A stretch of DNA of 64,000 nt, taken from Telluribacter roseus. GTDB lineage: Bacteria; Bacteroidota; Bacteroidia; Cytophagales; Spirosomataceae. The DNA lies in assembly GCF_017355915.2 (NCBI RefSeq), contig NZ_JAFEUV020000019.1, forward strand, positions 1 to 64,000, read 5' to 3'. The notes beneath the pieces were generated by a model. The model was not told the origin of the DNA. It was given only the letters and a program-made list of their open reading frames with translations, and made no database searches. The position numbers and the translations under genes were made by a program. Of the stretch, positions 24,889 through 34,288 are shown in pieces; position 1 is the first letter of the stretch, and each line of letters opens with the position of its first letter.

Positions 24889-25985
24889 GAGAGTAGGGGT
24901 ATTTTCACGATAAAGGTACTTTCCTCTTCATCTACCCGTACGGGGCGGGTAGTAAACTGCTGGTACCGGTTGATAATGTTCTTCAAGCCAATACCCGTCG
25001 AATGACTCATCTGCTCGCGCGGCTGTAGCGGGTTAGTGACTACCAAGTAATCATCTTCCACCTGAATCTGTACGGATAGGGGGCTCTCCGGCGTCATCCG
25101 GTTATGCTTCACCGCATTTTCCACGAGTAGCTGTAGTGTCATGGGCGGAATGTAGTACCGCTGAGCCACCGCATCCGGTACCTCCATGTGTACCTCAAAG
25201 CTCTCTTCAAACCGGATTTTAAGCAGGAATGTGTAGGAACGGATAAAATCAAGCTCCGTCCTCAGGGAAACCCGGTCGTTGTCTTTCTGTTCGAGAATGT
25301 AGCGGTAGGCTTTCGACAGCTTATCAATAAACTGCTCCGACAGGTCGGCATCTACGTGCACCAGGGACGAAAGTATGCTCAGGCTGTTAAAGAGGAAGTG
25401 TGGGCTGACCTGGTCTTTGAGGGCGGCAAACTGCGCCAGCGCGGCCTCCTTCTGATAGCGTTCAGTCTGTACCTGAATATCCTTGAGTCGTCGGTTGGCC
25501 CGTCGGTTAGCGGCGGCGTAGAAGATCGACAGCATGATAATAACGGTAAAACCATTTTGAGATCGCGCCAGGTACTCACCAAACACGGGATCTGGGCGCC
25601 ATCTTTCGGCTCCGCTGGGCGGTGTAATGTAAAGCATAGCGATAGAAAACAGGCCCTGGTAGAATAGGTGTATAAGTATGGCTGCTCCCACCGCTCCGGC
25701 CAGTATGAGTAGCTGGGAGGAGAACTTGAACTCTACCAGTACCTCCTCTCCATACCGCTCCGACAGGCGCTGAAGAATCCACTCCGTGAAGTAAATCCAG
25801 CAGAAATACGAAAGAGTTGTCAGGATACCCTGTCCCAGGATAAACGGATAGGCCTTCCGTAGCAGGTCCCAGGATAGCTCGGGCAGGTATACATACAGCA
25901 GGATAGGGTAGTATATAACTGCCAGACTAAGGGTAAAAGTCCAGATCTGACGGAGGGAAAGCCGGTAGTTGGTTGTTAGGTTCAT
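24885..25985 (-). CDS. LytS-like sensor histidine kinase (His_kinase PF06580 type)
   Basis: A 366-residue membrane kinase from the ATG at 25985. A longer frame begins at 26042, but the extra 19 residues look non-native and the hydrophobic N-terminus starts at MNLTTNYRLSLRQIW. Four membrane spans occupy about 10-160. The cytoplasmic part has the family motif DQVSPHFLFNSLSILSSL with the phospho-accepting His, and an ATPase domain with the N-box LQLLVENAVKHN and the G-box STGIGLKNIINRYQ. It should phosphorylate the overlapping LytTR regulator. There is no extracellular sensor domain, so the signal is likely sensed within or near the membrane. Confidence 0.92.
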   Translation of the reverse strand: MNLTTNYRLSLRQIWTFTLSLAVIYYPILLYVYLPELSWDLLRKAYPFILGQGILTTLSYFCWIYFTEWILQRLSERYGEEVLVEFKFSSQLLILAGAVGAAILIHLFYQGLFSIAMLYITPPSGAERWRPDPVFGEYLARSQNGFTVIIMLSIFYAAANRRANRRLKDIQVQTERYQKEAALAQFAALKDQVSPHFLFNSLSILSSLVHVDADLSEQFIDKLSKAYRYILEQKDNDRVSLRTELDFIRSYTFLLKIRFEESFEVHMEVPDAVAQRYYIPPMTLQLLVENAVKHNRMTPESPLSVQIQVEDDYLVVTNPLQPREQMSHSTGIGLKNIINRYQQFTTRPVRVDEEESTFIVKIPLLS

Positions 25986-26124
25986 GGGGCAATGGTAGAA
26001 GGACCGGCAGTATCGTCCGGCCACAAAGATGGCCGGAGCCATGGGTTCTACTGCATTAAATCCTGCAGAGTGTCCGTTTTTACCCGCTCAATGAACAAAA
26101 TCTACGTCGGAAGGGCTAGTTGGC

Positions 26125-26598
26125 CTACCGCTTTCTTCTCTTCCTACTAGCTTTTTCTTCCGGTTCCCATGTAAGAGGAAAGACAAAATCGCCGATTACA
26201 GATTTTGGACCTAAAGAAGCAGGCTTGAAAGACAGCTTGCTTAACATTTTTTCTGTTTCGTTAATAAACGGCTCAGGCAGGCCAGATTCTATTTTGTAAC
26301 ATATAACTTCTCCTGTCTTATCAATGAGGAAGTAAACAAACACTTTTCCTGAAATCTTATACTTTTTGTACTCAGAGGGGTACTGGAGCGATGAAATAAA
26401 AGTTTTGATACCCTTTATTGATGGAGGAGTATAACCAGCATCACGAACAAACCCACTATCGAAATAAGTAGAGCAATCATAATCTGTATTGCTGGATAAA
26501 TGAACGGTCTTGATTGTCTGTGCCCAACCAACAGTTTGCAGGGAGAGGATAGCGAATGCAGTTACTATCTGTTTAAAATGAGTAGAAAATATTCTCAT
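26125..26598 (-). CDS. exported TonB C-terminal domain-like protein
   Basis: A 157-residue protein with a signal peptide (1-26, ending GWAQ). The second half (about 60-147) has the beta-alpha-beta pattern of TonB C-terminal domains: LQYPSEYKKYKISGKVFVYFLIDKTGEVICYKIESGLPEPFINETEKMLSKL, with the PxxY entry and the Gly-x-V/I strand. It lacks the transmembrane anchor and Pro-rich linker of energy-transducing TonB, so it is a soluble relative of unknown role. It stands alone between the kinase gene and lptB. It appears more AT-rich than its neighbours. Confidence 0.7.
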   Translation of the reverse strand: MRIFSTHFKQIVTAFAILSLQTVGWAQTIKTVHLSSNTDYDCSTYFDSGFVRDAGYTPPSIKGIKTFISSLQYPSEYKKYKISGKVFVYFLIDKTGEVICYKIESGLPEPFINETEKMLSKLSFKPASLGPKSVIGDFVFPLTWEPEEKASRKRRKR

Positions 26599-26625
26599 TG
26601 CAGATTAACTAGAATGTTCTCTCCC

Positions 26626-27357
26626 TTATATCTTCCGCTTCAGCTCAAAGTGCTGCCCCAGATACACGCGACGCACCTGTTCGTCGGCGGCCAGCTCTTC
26701 GGCGGAGCCCTGTTTCAGGATTTTTCCTTCGAAAAGCAGGTAGGCCCGGTCGGTGATGGAGAGCGTTTCGTTTACGTTGTGGTCGGTGATGAGGATGCCG
26801 ATGTTGCGGTGCTTCAGCTTGGCTACTATGCTCTGGATATCTTCAACGGCAATGGGATCTACCCCCGCGAAAGGCTCGTCGAGCAGGATAAACTTAGGAT
26901 CTACGGCCAGGGCGCGGGCTATTTCGGTACGGCGGCGCTCGCCTCCCGATAGTACCATCCCCTTGTTTTTGCGCACGTGGTGCAGGCTGAACTCGTCCAG
27001 CAGGGCCTCTACTTTCTCCTTGCGGTCGGCTTTGGAAAGATTGGTCATTTCCAGTACCGCCATGATATTCTCCTCTACCGTCAACTGCCGGAATATCGAT
27101 GCCTCCTGCGCCAGGTACCCCAGGCCCAGCCGCGCACGCTTGTACATGGGCAGGTTCGTGATGTCGATATCATCCAGGTATACTTTCCCGCTGTTGGGCT
27201 TCACCAGTCCTACGGCCATATAGAATGAGGTAGTCTTACCGGCTCCGTTAGGGCCCAGCAGTCCTACGATCTCGCCCTGCTCCACCGAGTAGCTCACCTG
27301 GTCGTTGACCAGGCGTGAGCCGTATTTTTTAATGAGGTTTTCGGTCCTAAGAATCAT
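26626..27357 (-). CDS. lptB: LptB, ATPase of the LPS transport ABC transporter
   Basis: A 243-residue ABC ATPase. Walker A is GPNGAGKTT, the signature is [15 protein letters not shown] and Walker B is [12 protein letters not shown]. The LptB-specific Q-loop run [19 protein letters not shown] is present. LptB powers extraction of lipopolysaccharide from the inner membrane with LptFG and LptC. The upstream GNAT gene overlaps it by 4 bases, so they form a two-gene unit. Confidence 0.93.
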   Translation of the reverse strand: MILRTENLIKKYGSRLVNDQVSYSVEQGEIVGLLGPNGAGKTTSFYMAVGLVKPNSGKVYLDDIDITNLPMYKRARLGLGYLAQEASIFRQLTVEENIMAVLEMTNLSKADRKEKVEALLDEFSLHHVRKNKGMVLSGGERRRTEIARALAVDPKFILLDEPFAGVDPIAVEDIQSIVAKLKHRNIGILITDHNVNETLSITDRAYLLFEGKILKQGSAEELAADEQVRRVYLGQHFELKRKI

Positions 27358-27899
27358 AGTTGATCTTTTATCATCAGGTACATACCCCGGTACTGAGGCT
27401 TCATCCGCTCGAAGGGCAGCTGCTTGGTACCTGCCTTATAGTACCCATTCTTCTCGTAGAAGGGTATGGCCGCGCTACCGTCCATGGTGTACAGGTACAC
27501 GTAGTCGCGCCCCAGCTCTGAGGCCCGATCCGCTACCCAATCCATGACCTGACTACCGAGGCCGGTGCCGGTGGCTTCTTTCAGCAGGTAGATCCGTTCC
27601 AGTTCCATTCCGTTGTCAGACAGTCCGGTGGTTTCCGCCGGTTTGCCCTGCAGATTTATCTTGATATAGCCTACGGGAACATCTTGCTGGTATATCCAGT
27701 AAAACTCCGAGGCTGGATCAGAAAGTTCGGTAGCCAGCTGCTCTGCATTGTAGCGGGTGCGCTGGTACCACTCGCCCTGATCGTACCAGAGGTACAGGTA
27801 AAACTGGGGGTATATGCGCAGACAGAGTGCAGAAAGAAGATCAGCCTCTTCAACGCCAATCTTTTCTATTCGTACTGCGGTATGGGGTTGTAGTTGCAT
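27354..27899 (-). CDS. GNAT family N-acetyltransferase
   Basis: A 181-residue acetyltransferase. The acetyl-CoA binding motif A ([27 protein letters not shown], about 100-126) and the beta-strand/helix [25 protein letters not shown] are typical of GNAT. The substrate is not inferable; relatives are often annotated as protein or small-molecule acetyltransferases. It overlaps lptB by 4 bases at its 3 prime end and follows recJ by 16 bases, which puts it in a recJ-GNAT-lptB operon. Confidence 0.85.
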   Translation of the reverse strand: MQLQPHTAVRIEKIGVEEADLLSALCLRIYPQFYLYLWYDQGEWYQRTRYNAEQLATELSDPASEFYWIYQQDVPVGYIKINLQGKPAETTGLSDNGMELERIYLLKEATGTGLGSQVMDWVADRASELGRDYVYLYTMDGSAAIPFYEKNGYYKAGTKQLPFERMKPQYRGMYLMIKDQL

Positions 27900-27915
27900 G
27901 CTTACTCCTTCGTCG

Positions 27916-29625
27916 TCAGAACTTCACGTCTTTCAGACATATCTGTAACGATTTGTTGCCGCGGAAGTTGTTCTCCTCCAGCTGGTAGCATATCGAGAAA
28001 GGCTTGCCGCTCATGAGGTCGGGGTACAGGTGTGCCATACTGAATCCAATGGCCGTGAAAGCAGGAGAGTCACCCTGGTACACGTCAAACTTGATGTGCT
28101 TACTCTTCATGATGGTAGGACGGCCAGCTACGTGTACGTCGCGTGATACAAACACCGGCAGCATATTGCCGGGGCCGAAGGGAGCCATCTGACGCAGCAC
28201 GTTATAGAATTTCCAGTTGATATCTTTCAGATCCAGCTCCAGATCAATGTCGATCATGGGGATCAGCTGCTCGGGCTGAATACGGCTGGTCACTATCTCT
28301 TCGAACTTCAGCCGGAAGGCGTCCACGTTCTCAACGGGCAGCGTGAGTCCCGCCGCGAAAGTATGCCCTCCAAACTGCTCGAGCAGGTCGGCGCACTCTT
28401 CGATGGCTTCATATACGTCAAAGCCCGGTACTGAGCGGGCTGAGCCGGTGGCTTTGCCGTTGGAGTGGGTGAGTATAATGGTAGGACGGTGGAAATGCTC
28501 GATGCAGCGGCTGGCTACAATACCCACTACGCCTTTGTGCCAGTCCTGCTTGAAGAGTACTGTACTATTGGCCTGCGACAGCCAACCATCCTGCTGGATC
28601 ATAGTCAGGGCCTCTTCGGTAATGCTGGTATCAAAGGTCCGGCGTTCGGTATTGTGCTTATTGATTTCAAACGCAAAGGTACTGGCCTCCTCTTCGTCGT
28701 CGCACAGGAGCAGTCGTACCGCTTCCTTAGCGTGCTTGATCCGGCCGGCGGCATTGATACGTGGTCCCAGCCCGAACACTACTTTGGTAATATCAAGCTC
28801 CGTAGTGAAACCTGCTACCTGTATAAGGGCTCTGACACCCGTACAGGGATTGGAGTTGAGCCGCTGCAGCCCGTAGTAGGCCAGCACGCGGTTTTCGCCC
28901 GTAATGGGTACAATATCGGCCGCTATACTTACGACCACCAGGTCGAGGTACTCATATAGCATGTCCAGTTCCTGGCCGTTCTGCAGGCAGAAGGCCTGTA
29001 GCAGCTTAAAGCCTACCCCGCAGCCGGTCAGTTCTTTATAGGGGTACAGACAGTCTTCACGCTTGGGGTCCAGTACGGCTACGGCCGGGGGCAGCTCAGA
29101 GCCGGGGCGGTGGTGGTCACAGATGATAAAGTCAATGCCGCGCTTCTTCGCTTCCTCCACTTTATCAATGGACTTGATGCCGCAGTCGAGCGTTACGATC
29201 AGCGTAAAGCCGTTCTCCTCCGCCCAGTCAATGCCCTGCCACGATACGCCATAGCCTTCGGCGTAGCGGTCGGGAATATAGTAGTCGAGCTTGTCGTATA
29301 TTTTTCTGAGAAAGCCGTAAAATAGAGCTACCGAGGTAGTACCGTCCACATCGTAGTCGCCGTACACCAGTATTTTCTCCCCGTTGGCCATAGCCTCACA
29401 AAGCCGCTCCACCGCCAGGTCCATATCCTGCATCAGGAATGGGTCATGCAGGTGCGAGAGCTCCGGTCGGAAGAAGTCCCGGGCCGAATCAAAGTCGGTA
29501 ATGCCCCGCTGAACCAGCAGCGTAGACAAAAAAGGATTTATGCTGATCGCCTGCGCCAGGTCATGGGCAGTCTGCACTTGCTCAGGGGTAAGCTCGGATC
29601 GTACTATCCAACGTTTTTCATTCAT
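27916..29625 (-). CDS. recJ: single-stranded-DNA-specific exonuclease RecJ
   Basis: A 569-residue DHH/DHHA1 nuclease. Manganese-binding motifs are visible: VYGDYDVDGTTS (about 80-91), LDCGIKS, the DHH motif ICDHHRPG and VVSIAADIVP. The DHHA1 part has VVGIVASRC and the Gly-rich FGGHTFAAGLTL, followed by the C-terminal OB-like segment. RecJ degrades ssDNA 5 prime to 3 prime in recombination and mismatch repair. The size is the usual one for RecJ. The gene appears to head the recJ-GNAT-lptB run. Confidence 0.93.
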   Translation of the reverse strand: MNEKRWIVRSELTPEQVQTAHDLAQAISINPFLSTLLVQRGITDFDSARDFFRPELSHLHDPFLMQDMDLAVERLCEAMANGEKILVYGDYDVDGTTSVALFYGFLRKIYDKLDYYIPDRYAEGYGVSWQGIDWAEENGFTLIVTLDCGIKSIDKVEEAKKRGIDFIICDHHRPGSELPPAVAVLDPKREDCLYPYKELTGCGVGFKLLQAFCLQNGQELDMLYEYLDLVVVSIAADIVPITGENRVLAYYGLQRLNSNPCTGVRALIQVAGFTTELDITKVVFGLGPRINAAGRIKHAKEAVRLLLCDDEEEASTFAFEINKHNTERRTFDTSITEEALTMIQQDGWLSQANSTVLFKQDWHKGVVGIVASRCIEHFHRPTIILTHSNGKATGSARSVPGFDVYEAIEECADLLEQFGGHTFAAGLTLPVENVDAFRLKFEEIVTSRIQPEQLIPMIDIDLELDLKDINWKFYNVLRQMAPFGPGNMLPVFVSRDVHVAGRPTIMKSKHIKFDVYQGDSPAFTAIGFSMAHLYPDLMSGKPFSICYQLEENNFRGNKSLQICLKDVKF

Positions 29626-29630
29626 ACATA

Positions 29631-29638
29631 CAAAGATA
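29631..29638 (-). promoter_or_regulatory. putative -7 box TATCTTTG of recJ
   Basis: On the minus strand TATCTTTG matches TAnnTTTG and lies 5 bases before the recJ ATG. The leader would be extremely short or absent, so the box may be fortuitous. Confidence 0.35.
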
Positions 29639-29957
29639 GGGGGAATTGCCTATCTCTTGGTTTTAAAAGTATAAAGTTACTGATACATAATCATATGCTC
29701 TGATCGATTATGGTAACTAGCTCTTCTGGTACCTGATATACCTGCCGTCTATGCTGATTTCCGGTATATGCGCTAACGATCAGAGCTGACTAAACGTTCA
29801 TGTCCTACTGCCGCAGGAAGGTACCTTCTAAGTATGATCTTCATCGGAGGTAGTACTATAAATAAACGGTACAGCATACAAGATGCGGAATACCAGCGGG
29901 AAAGCTTCGATAAAGATTTTATCTTTGCAGGAATTTAACCATTTTTAACTCAGCCGC
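29639..29957. other. divergent intergenic region between recJ and ruvX
   Basis: About 320 bases without a plausible gene. Beyond the -7 boxes at its two ends I see no long inverted repeat or RNA signature. Confidence 0.5.
29920..29927 (+). promoter_or_regulatory. putative -7 box TATCTTTG of ruvX
   Basis: TAnnTTTG match 30 bases before the ruvX ATG at 29958. No clear -33 TTG. Confidence 0.5.
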
Positions 29958-30371
29958 ATGGCCCGACTCCTCGCCATTGACTATGGTGCCAAACGTACCG
30001 GAATAGCTGTTACGGACCCGCTGCAGATTATTGCTACGGCCCTCGACACGGTACGTTCACATGATCTGCTGGACTTCCTCAAAAAGTACACCCAGCAGGA
30101 GCCTGTAGAGGCCTTTATAGTAGGGATGCCGCGGCGGCTCGATAATACCGCTACCAACAATACCCCTCTGGTAGAGGCTTTTATCAAACGATTGAGGAAC
30201 ACCTTTCCGGATATTCCCGTTTATACGCATGATGAGCGCTTTACCTCCTCCATGGCGCTGCAGTCCATGATTGCCGGTGGAAGTAAGAAGAGCGACCGCC
30301 GGGAGAAAGGCAATATTGACAAGATCAGCGCTACTATCATCCTGCAGTCGTATATGGAAAGCAGGCGGTAG
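29958..30371 (+). CDS. ruvX: YqgF/RuvX Holliday junction resolvase-like protein
   Basis: A 137-residue RNase H-fold protein. The catalytic-type Asp is in LLAIDYGAKRTGIAVTD (Asp7); further family motifs are FIVGMPRRLDNT, VYTHDERFTS and the C-terminal KGNIDKISATIIL. The family processes 16S rRNA precursor 5 prime ends (YqgF) and was proposed to resolve Holliday junctions. The size is normal. It precedes def by 85 bases in the same orientation. Confidence 0.92.
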   Translation: MARLLAIDYGAKRTGIAVTDPLQIIATALDTVRSHDLLDFLKKYTQQEPVEAFIVGMPRRLDNTATNNTPLVEAFIKRLRNTFPDIPVYTHDERFTSSMALQSMIAGGSKKSDRREKGNIDKISATIILQSYMESRR

Positions 30372-30456
30372 TATACATGCAGGAGAAGAAAATTTATAAG
30401 AAGCTAACTTCTTACAACCTAATAGCTAACAACCTAACAACTAAGTACCTAATATA

Positions 30457-31035
30457 ATGATTTACCCCATAGTAGCCTACGGAGACCCCATTCTGCGAAA
30501 AGTAACCCGCCCTATCGATAAAGACGAACTGGATCTGAAAAAACTGTCAGAGGATATGTACGAGACCATGTACTCGGCCTCGGGCGTAGGACTGGCGGCT
30601 CCGCAGATCGGACTTAACATCCGGATATTTGTAGTAGATGGTACTCCCTTTAACGAAGGAGAGGACGAAGAGGATAAAGACGCCTCTCTGGAAGGCTTCA
30701 AAAAGGTATTTATCAATCCTGAAATCCTCGAAGAAGACGGTGACGAATGGCCTTTCGAAGAGGGCTGCCTGAGTATACCCGGTATTCGTGGTGATGTGTA
30801 CCGTCCTGAGCGCCTGAAGATCCGCTACCGCGACCTCGACTGGAACGAGCACGTGGAGGAGTACGATGGTACGGCGGCCCGTATTATCCAGCACGAGTAC
30901 GACCACCTGCAGGGCAAACTCTTCACGGACTATATGCCTGCCCTCAAGAAGCAACTACTCAAAAAGAAACTTAACGATATAGCCAAGGGAAATGTGGACG
31001 TAGATTACCGGATGCGCTTCCCCAACCGCCGATAA
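30457..31035 (+). CDS. def: peptide deformylase
   Basis: A 192-residue metalloenzyme that removes the formyl group from nascent polypeptides. All three motifs are present: GVGLAAPQIG (43-52), EGCLSIPG with metal ligand Cys104, and HEYDHLQG with His146, catalytic Glu147 and His150. A short acidic insert (about 67-78, rich in Glu and Asp) between the first two motifs is common in Bacteroidota enzymes. The leader is G-poor and repeats CTAAC-type words. A strong terminator follows. Confidence 0.95.
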   Translation: MIYPIVAYGDPILRKVTRPIDKDELDLKKLSEDMYETMYSASGVGLAAPQIGLNIRIFVVDGTPFNEGEDEEDKDASLEGFKKVFINPEILEEDGDEWPFEEGCLSIPGIRGDVYRPERLKIRYRDLDWNEHVEEYDGTAARIIQHEYDHLQGKLFTDYMPALKKQLLKKKLNDIAKGNVDVDYRMRFPNRR

Positions 31036-31048
31036 TATACCTGATCAT

Positions 31049-31086
31049 GTACCCCAGGCAGAGCCATCTGCCTGGGGTACTTTTTT
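31049..31086 (+). terminator. intrinsic terminator after def
   Basis: A perfect 14-bp stem (31049-31062 with 31067-31080), loop GCCA, followed by six Ts. Confidence 0.9.
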
Positions 31087-31110
31087 ACGATAAATACTAC
31101 TACTACGCGT

Positions 31111-31905
31111 ATGAGTGAATCCGTAGAAAATCTGGCCGTAGCCTTACTGCAGGCTAATCTATACTGGGAAGATACCATCGCCAACCTGGCAATGCTGGAA
31201 GAGCAGATCGCGGTCCTGCCCGAGCCAGCGGATGTAGTGGTGCTGCCCGAAATGTTCAGCACCGGCTTCTCGATGAATGCCTCCAAAGTAGCCGAGGCTA
31301 TGAACGTGACTACCACGCGCTGGATGAAGCAAATGGCCGCCAAGACCAAGGCTCTGGTAGTAGGAAGCTTTGCCGTTAAGGAAGATGGCAAGTACTACAA
31401 CCGCCTGCTGTGTGTACGCCCCGAGGGTACCTATGAGGTATATGACAAGCGCCACCTGTTTCGGATGGGGCAGGAGCACGATACCTATACGGCCGGTACC
31501 CAGCGACTGGTAGTGGAGTGGAAGGGCTGGCGGATCTGTCCGCTTGTGTGCTACGACCTGCGTTTTCCGGTGTGGAGCCGCAATAGCCAGTCTGAGCCTT
31601 ACGACCTGCTGCTGTACGTAGCCAACTGGCCGGCCCGCCGCGCCTACGCCTGGCAGACGCTGCTACGCGCCCGCGCCATCGAGAACCAGTGCTACGTAGC
31701 CGGGGTGAACAGGGTAGGAGCGGATGGCAATGGTGTAGAGCACGTTGGAGGTACCCAGATGATTGACTTTCTGGGCGAGCCCATCACCGACCTGGGCGAT
31801 GCCGAGGCCGCGAAAGTAGTCAGGATCGATAAGTCGCCCCTGCTAACTTACCGGGAGAAGTTTCCGGCCTATCTGGATGCGGATCAGTTTAATATAAAAG
31901 TATAA
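31111..31905 (+). CDS. nitrilase-superfamily omega-amidase
   Basis: A 264-residue carbon-nitrogen hydrolase. The catalytic triad is Glu47 (VLPEMFSTGF), Lys113 (YDKRHLF) and Cys147 (LVCYDLRFPVW). These motif variants match the YafV/Nit2-type omega-amidases, which hydrolyse alpha-ketoglutaramate or alpha-ketosuccinamate during methionine salvage and glutamine transamination. It is cytoplasmic. It is flanked by strong terminators and so is probably a single-gene transcript. Confidence 0.9.
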   Translation: MSESVENLAVALLQANLYWEDTIANLAMLEEQIAVLPEPADVVVLPEMFSTGFSMNASKVAEAMNVTTTRWMKQMAAKTKALVVGSFAVKEDGKYYNRLLCVRPEGTYEVYDKRHLFRMGQEHDTYTAGTQRLVVEWKGWRICPLVCYDLRFPVWSRNSQSEPYDLLLYVANWPARRAYAWQTLLRARAIENQCYVAGVNRVGADGNGVEHVGGTQMIDFLGEPITDLGDAEAAKVVRIDKSPLLTYREKFPAYLDADQFNIKV

Positions 31906-31936
31906 CAGCCCGCCCGGTCACATCCGGGCGGGCTGT
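31905..31936. terminator. GC-rich hairpin between convergent genes
   Basis: A 13-bp stem (31905-31917 with 31924-31936) around TCACAT. No long T-run follows on the plus strand, so termination may rely on stem strength. Confidence 0.7.
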
Positions 31937-31956
31937 CGCCTTATCATATAGGTATC

Positions 31957-32244
31957 TTATTCAATTACCTTAGGTACTTTGATGTAGGTGCCATCCTGAC
32001 TAGGCGCGTTGGAAAGGGCTTGTTCCCGCGTCAGGCGGTTCAGTCCTACGTCCTCGCGCCAGTTGTTGATTTCACCCGTTACGTGCGTCAGCGGCTCTAC
32101 TCCCTGCGTATCCAGTTCATTTAGCTGTTCCATCCACGTCAGCACGTTTTCCATGCTGGCCAGCAGGGCTTCTTCCTCCTCGGGCTTCACTTCCAGCCGC
32201 GCCAGGTGAGCTATCTTATGTAAGGTTTCACGATCTATTTTCAT
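31957..32244 (-). CDS. gatC: Asp-tRNA(Asn)/Glu-tRNA(Gln) amidotransferase subunit C
   Basis: A 95-residue GatC. Typical segments: IDRETLHKIAHLARLEVKPEEEEAL, MEQLNELDTQGVEPLTHV, and the ending DGTYIKVPKVIE. GatC stabilises the GatAB complex that amidates misacylated tRNAs. It is not next to gatA or gatB here. Confidence 0.92.
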   Translation of the reverse strand: MKIDRETLHKIAHLARLEVKPEEEEALLASMENVLTWMEQLNELDTQGVEPLTHVTGEINNWREDVGLNRLTREQALSNAPSQDGTYIKVPKVIE

Positions 32245-32301
32245 CTTGGGGTAGTCGGTTTGTCAGGGGCAAAGATAAGGAGTTGTAGGTAAACTACCTG
32301 C

Positions 32302-32682
32302 CTACATTTCGCGTACCCGTACTTTCACTTTATCAGGCATAAGTTCTGCCACAATGATAAAAGGTACTTTGACATCCAGTTCTTTCTCCAGAAGTATAGT
32401 TAGTAATTTTATTAAATCAGTGGAGCGAACATGGCCGGGACGAATATAAATGATACCTATGGGTCGGATATTTTTCTTGAAAAATAAGGTGCCAAAATCA
32501 CTATCCTGAGTCAGAATAACTCTTGCTTTATCTATGGCCAACTCAATAATAGAAGCATCTGAGGTAGAGGCCATACCTTCTTCTTTTATGTCAAATACGT
32601 CAGTACCAATACTCCTAAGAAAACTGACAACAAGAGGAGGAATGTTCTCGTCAGCAATGAACGGGTAATCTTTCAGTAGCAT
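32302..32682 (-). CDS. DUF5615 PIN-like toxin
   Basis: A 126-residue protein of the DUF5615 (Mut7-C-like, PIN-fold) family. Acidic residues suitable for metal binding are in FIADENIPP (Asp/Glu near 11-12) and LTQDSDFG (near 60-63). The pattern DVFDIKEEGMASTSDASIIELAIDKARVILTQDSDFG is characteristic. It is translationally coupled to the upstream DUF433 gene by a one-base overlap (TGATG). Together they form a VapBC-like toxin-antitoxin pair; RNase activity is presumed from the fold. Confidence 0.85.
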   Translation of the reverse strand: MLLKDYPFIADENIPPLVVSFLRSIGTDVFDIKEEGMASTSDASIIELAIDKARVILTQDSDFGTLFFKKNIRPIGIIYIRPGHVRSTDLIKLLTILLEKELDVKVPFIIVAELMPDKVKVRVREM

Positions 32683-32921
32683 CAGGCAGCCAGCTCAATA
32701 TCTATAAAGCCGGAGTTTTTAGACAAAGCAGCGGCAAATAAAATGGCCTCCCGAACCGCTTCGGGCTTCAGATGCGGAAACTCCTGGCAAATTTGTTCAA
32801 CCGAAGAACCATTAGCAATCCATTCCAGGACAAGCTGTACACTAATTCGGGTACCTTTGATAATAGGTTTACCACCCAAAATAGCTGGGTCGGCAGTTAT
32901 GTATTCAAACTGGGTTTTCAT
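32682..32921 (-). CDS. DUF433 antitoxin
   Basis: A 79-residue protein from the ATG at 32921. The frame is open to 33041, but DUF433 proteins begin at MKTQFEYITADP. The core ILGGKPIIKGTRISVQLVLEWIANGSSVEQICQEFPHL is diagnostic; the family has a helix-turn-helix and serves as antitoxin to DUF5615 toxins. It is probably an autorepressor. Confidence 0.88.
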   Translation of the reverse strand: MKTQFEYITADPAILGGKPIIKGTRISVQLVLEWIANGSSVEQICQEFPHLKPEAVREAILFAAALSKNSGFIDIELAA

Positions 32922-33021
32922 ACGGCAGATGCTTTTAACAAAAATATAAAAAGCTGTGAATAGTACTAACCTCCGTGCCCGCCAAACGTTTGCAAGAGGG
33001 GTACAGAAGTTCATACAAATC

Positions 33022-33186
33022 TCATTCCTTACCCTTCCCATCCGCGCGTTTGCGCTTTTTTAGCGCTTCGCTCAGCAGGAACTCAATCTGCCCGTTGACG
33101 CTCCGGAAGTCTTCCTGCGCCCACTTTTCCAGCTCTTTGAGCATCTCGGGACTTACCCGAAGTACAAAGGCTTTTTTTTCGGCCAT
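33022..33186 (-). CDS. 54-residue Arc-like ribbon-helix-helix protein
   Basis: A short gene read on the minus strand. The protein begins [20 protein letters not shown] and continues [20 protein letters not shown], then a Lys/Arg tail. It has the Arc fold: an N-terminal strand (FVLRVSP) for the DNA-binding ribbon, then helices with the [11 protein letters not shown] signature. Its ATG starts one base after the TGA of the SPFH gene, so the two are co-translated. It could be an autorepressor, or a partner whose release is linked to the membrane SPFH protein. Function is inferred from fold and position. Confidence 0.85.
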   Translation of the reverse strand: MAEKKAFVLRVSPEMLKELEKWAQEDFRSVNGQIEFLLSEALKKRKRADGKGKE

Positions 33187-33187
33187 A

Positions 33188-34042
33188 TCAGGGGTATAGA
33201 GTACCGGCGTTCACGATGGGGGCCGCCGCTTTATCACTACATAGTACTACCAGCAGGTTGCTGACCATAGCGGCCTTCCGCTCCTCGTCCAGTTCCACGA
33301 TGCCTTTTTCAGATAGTTGCGCCAGGGCCATATCTACCATGCCCACGGCACCGTCCACGATCTGCCGGCGGGCGGCTACTACGGCCGAGGCCTGCTGGCG
33401 CTGGAGCATGGCACCGGCTATTTCGGGCGCATAGGCCAGGTGGCTGATACGGGCTTCCAGTACATCAATTCCAGCCCGGCTCAGGCGCTCGGTGAGTTCG
33501 CCTTCCAGCATCGCATTGATCTTGCCGGTGCTGTCGCGCAGGGTTACTTCCTCCAGTTGCTCCTCGTCCATAATATCATAGGCATAAGCACCCGCCAGAT
33601 GGCGTACGGCGGCTTCTGATTGAATTTCGACAAAGCGCACATAGTCATCGACCTCAAACGAAGCTTTGGCCGTATCACCTACACGCCATACTACTACGGC
33701 GGCTATTTCGATAGGGTTACCCAGCTTGTCATTTACTTTCAGTTTCTGTCCGTTCAGGTTGCGGGCACGCAGACTAATCTTCCGCCGCCGGAACAACGGA
33801 TTGACCCAGCGTAGTCCGGTCTGGCGCATGGTACCCATGTAGTCACCGAAGAAGGTAGTCACAATGGCCTCATTGGGATTGATCACCGACAGACCAATCA
33901 GGATAACCAGGCCGATAAAGGCTACCACAGCACCGGTTCCAATTTGTTCGATCACCGTAAGAGCTATTCCACCGAGCAACATCAGCAGGCCTATGGCAAA
34001 GAGCACATAGCCGGAAAGCGAGCGTAATTCTTTTTCTGTCAT
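33188..34042 (-). CDS. SPFH/band 7 domain membrane protein
   Basis: A 284-residue protein. Two membrane spans lie near 10-30 and 36-54 ([36 protein letters not shown]). An SPFH/band 7 domain follows (about 55-220: [74 protein letters not shown]). A helical segment closes it. SPFH proteins oligomerise into membrane scaffolds. In this subfamily a small ribbon-helix-helix gene commonly follows, as here one base downstream. Confidence 0.9.
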   Translation of the reverse strand: MTEKELRSLSGYVLFAIGLLMLLGGIALTVIEQIGTGAVVAFIGLVILIGLSVINPNEAIVTTFFGDYMGTMRQTGLRWVNPLFRRRKISLRARNLNGQKLKVNDKLGNPIEIAAVVVWRVGDTAKASFEVDDYVRFVEIQSEAAVRHLAGAYAYDIMDEEQLEEVTLRDSTGKINAMLEGELTERLSRAGIDVLEARISHLAYAPEIAGAMLQRQQASAVVAARRQIVDGAVGMVDMALAQLSEKGIVELDEERKAAMVSNLLVVLCSDKAAAPIVNAGTLYP

Positions 34043-34288
34043 CGTCGTAAGTGATAGTATTTTGATATCACAATACTACATTCGAAGTCAGTGGCCTAAC
34101 AGATTAGGACTGGATGCCCCCGACCTGGATGGATGGTACCCGGACGGGAAGAACGGTACCTGCTGATGCCACTCCTGACCAAACAAATGATGGGAATATT
34201 ACTACTTTGACAATTTTTTATTCCATTTTTAAAGTCTTCATAACGTGTAAGTAATAAGCAGGTAATAGTAAATCTGCTTTTTTGTATC

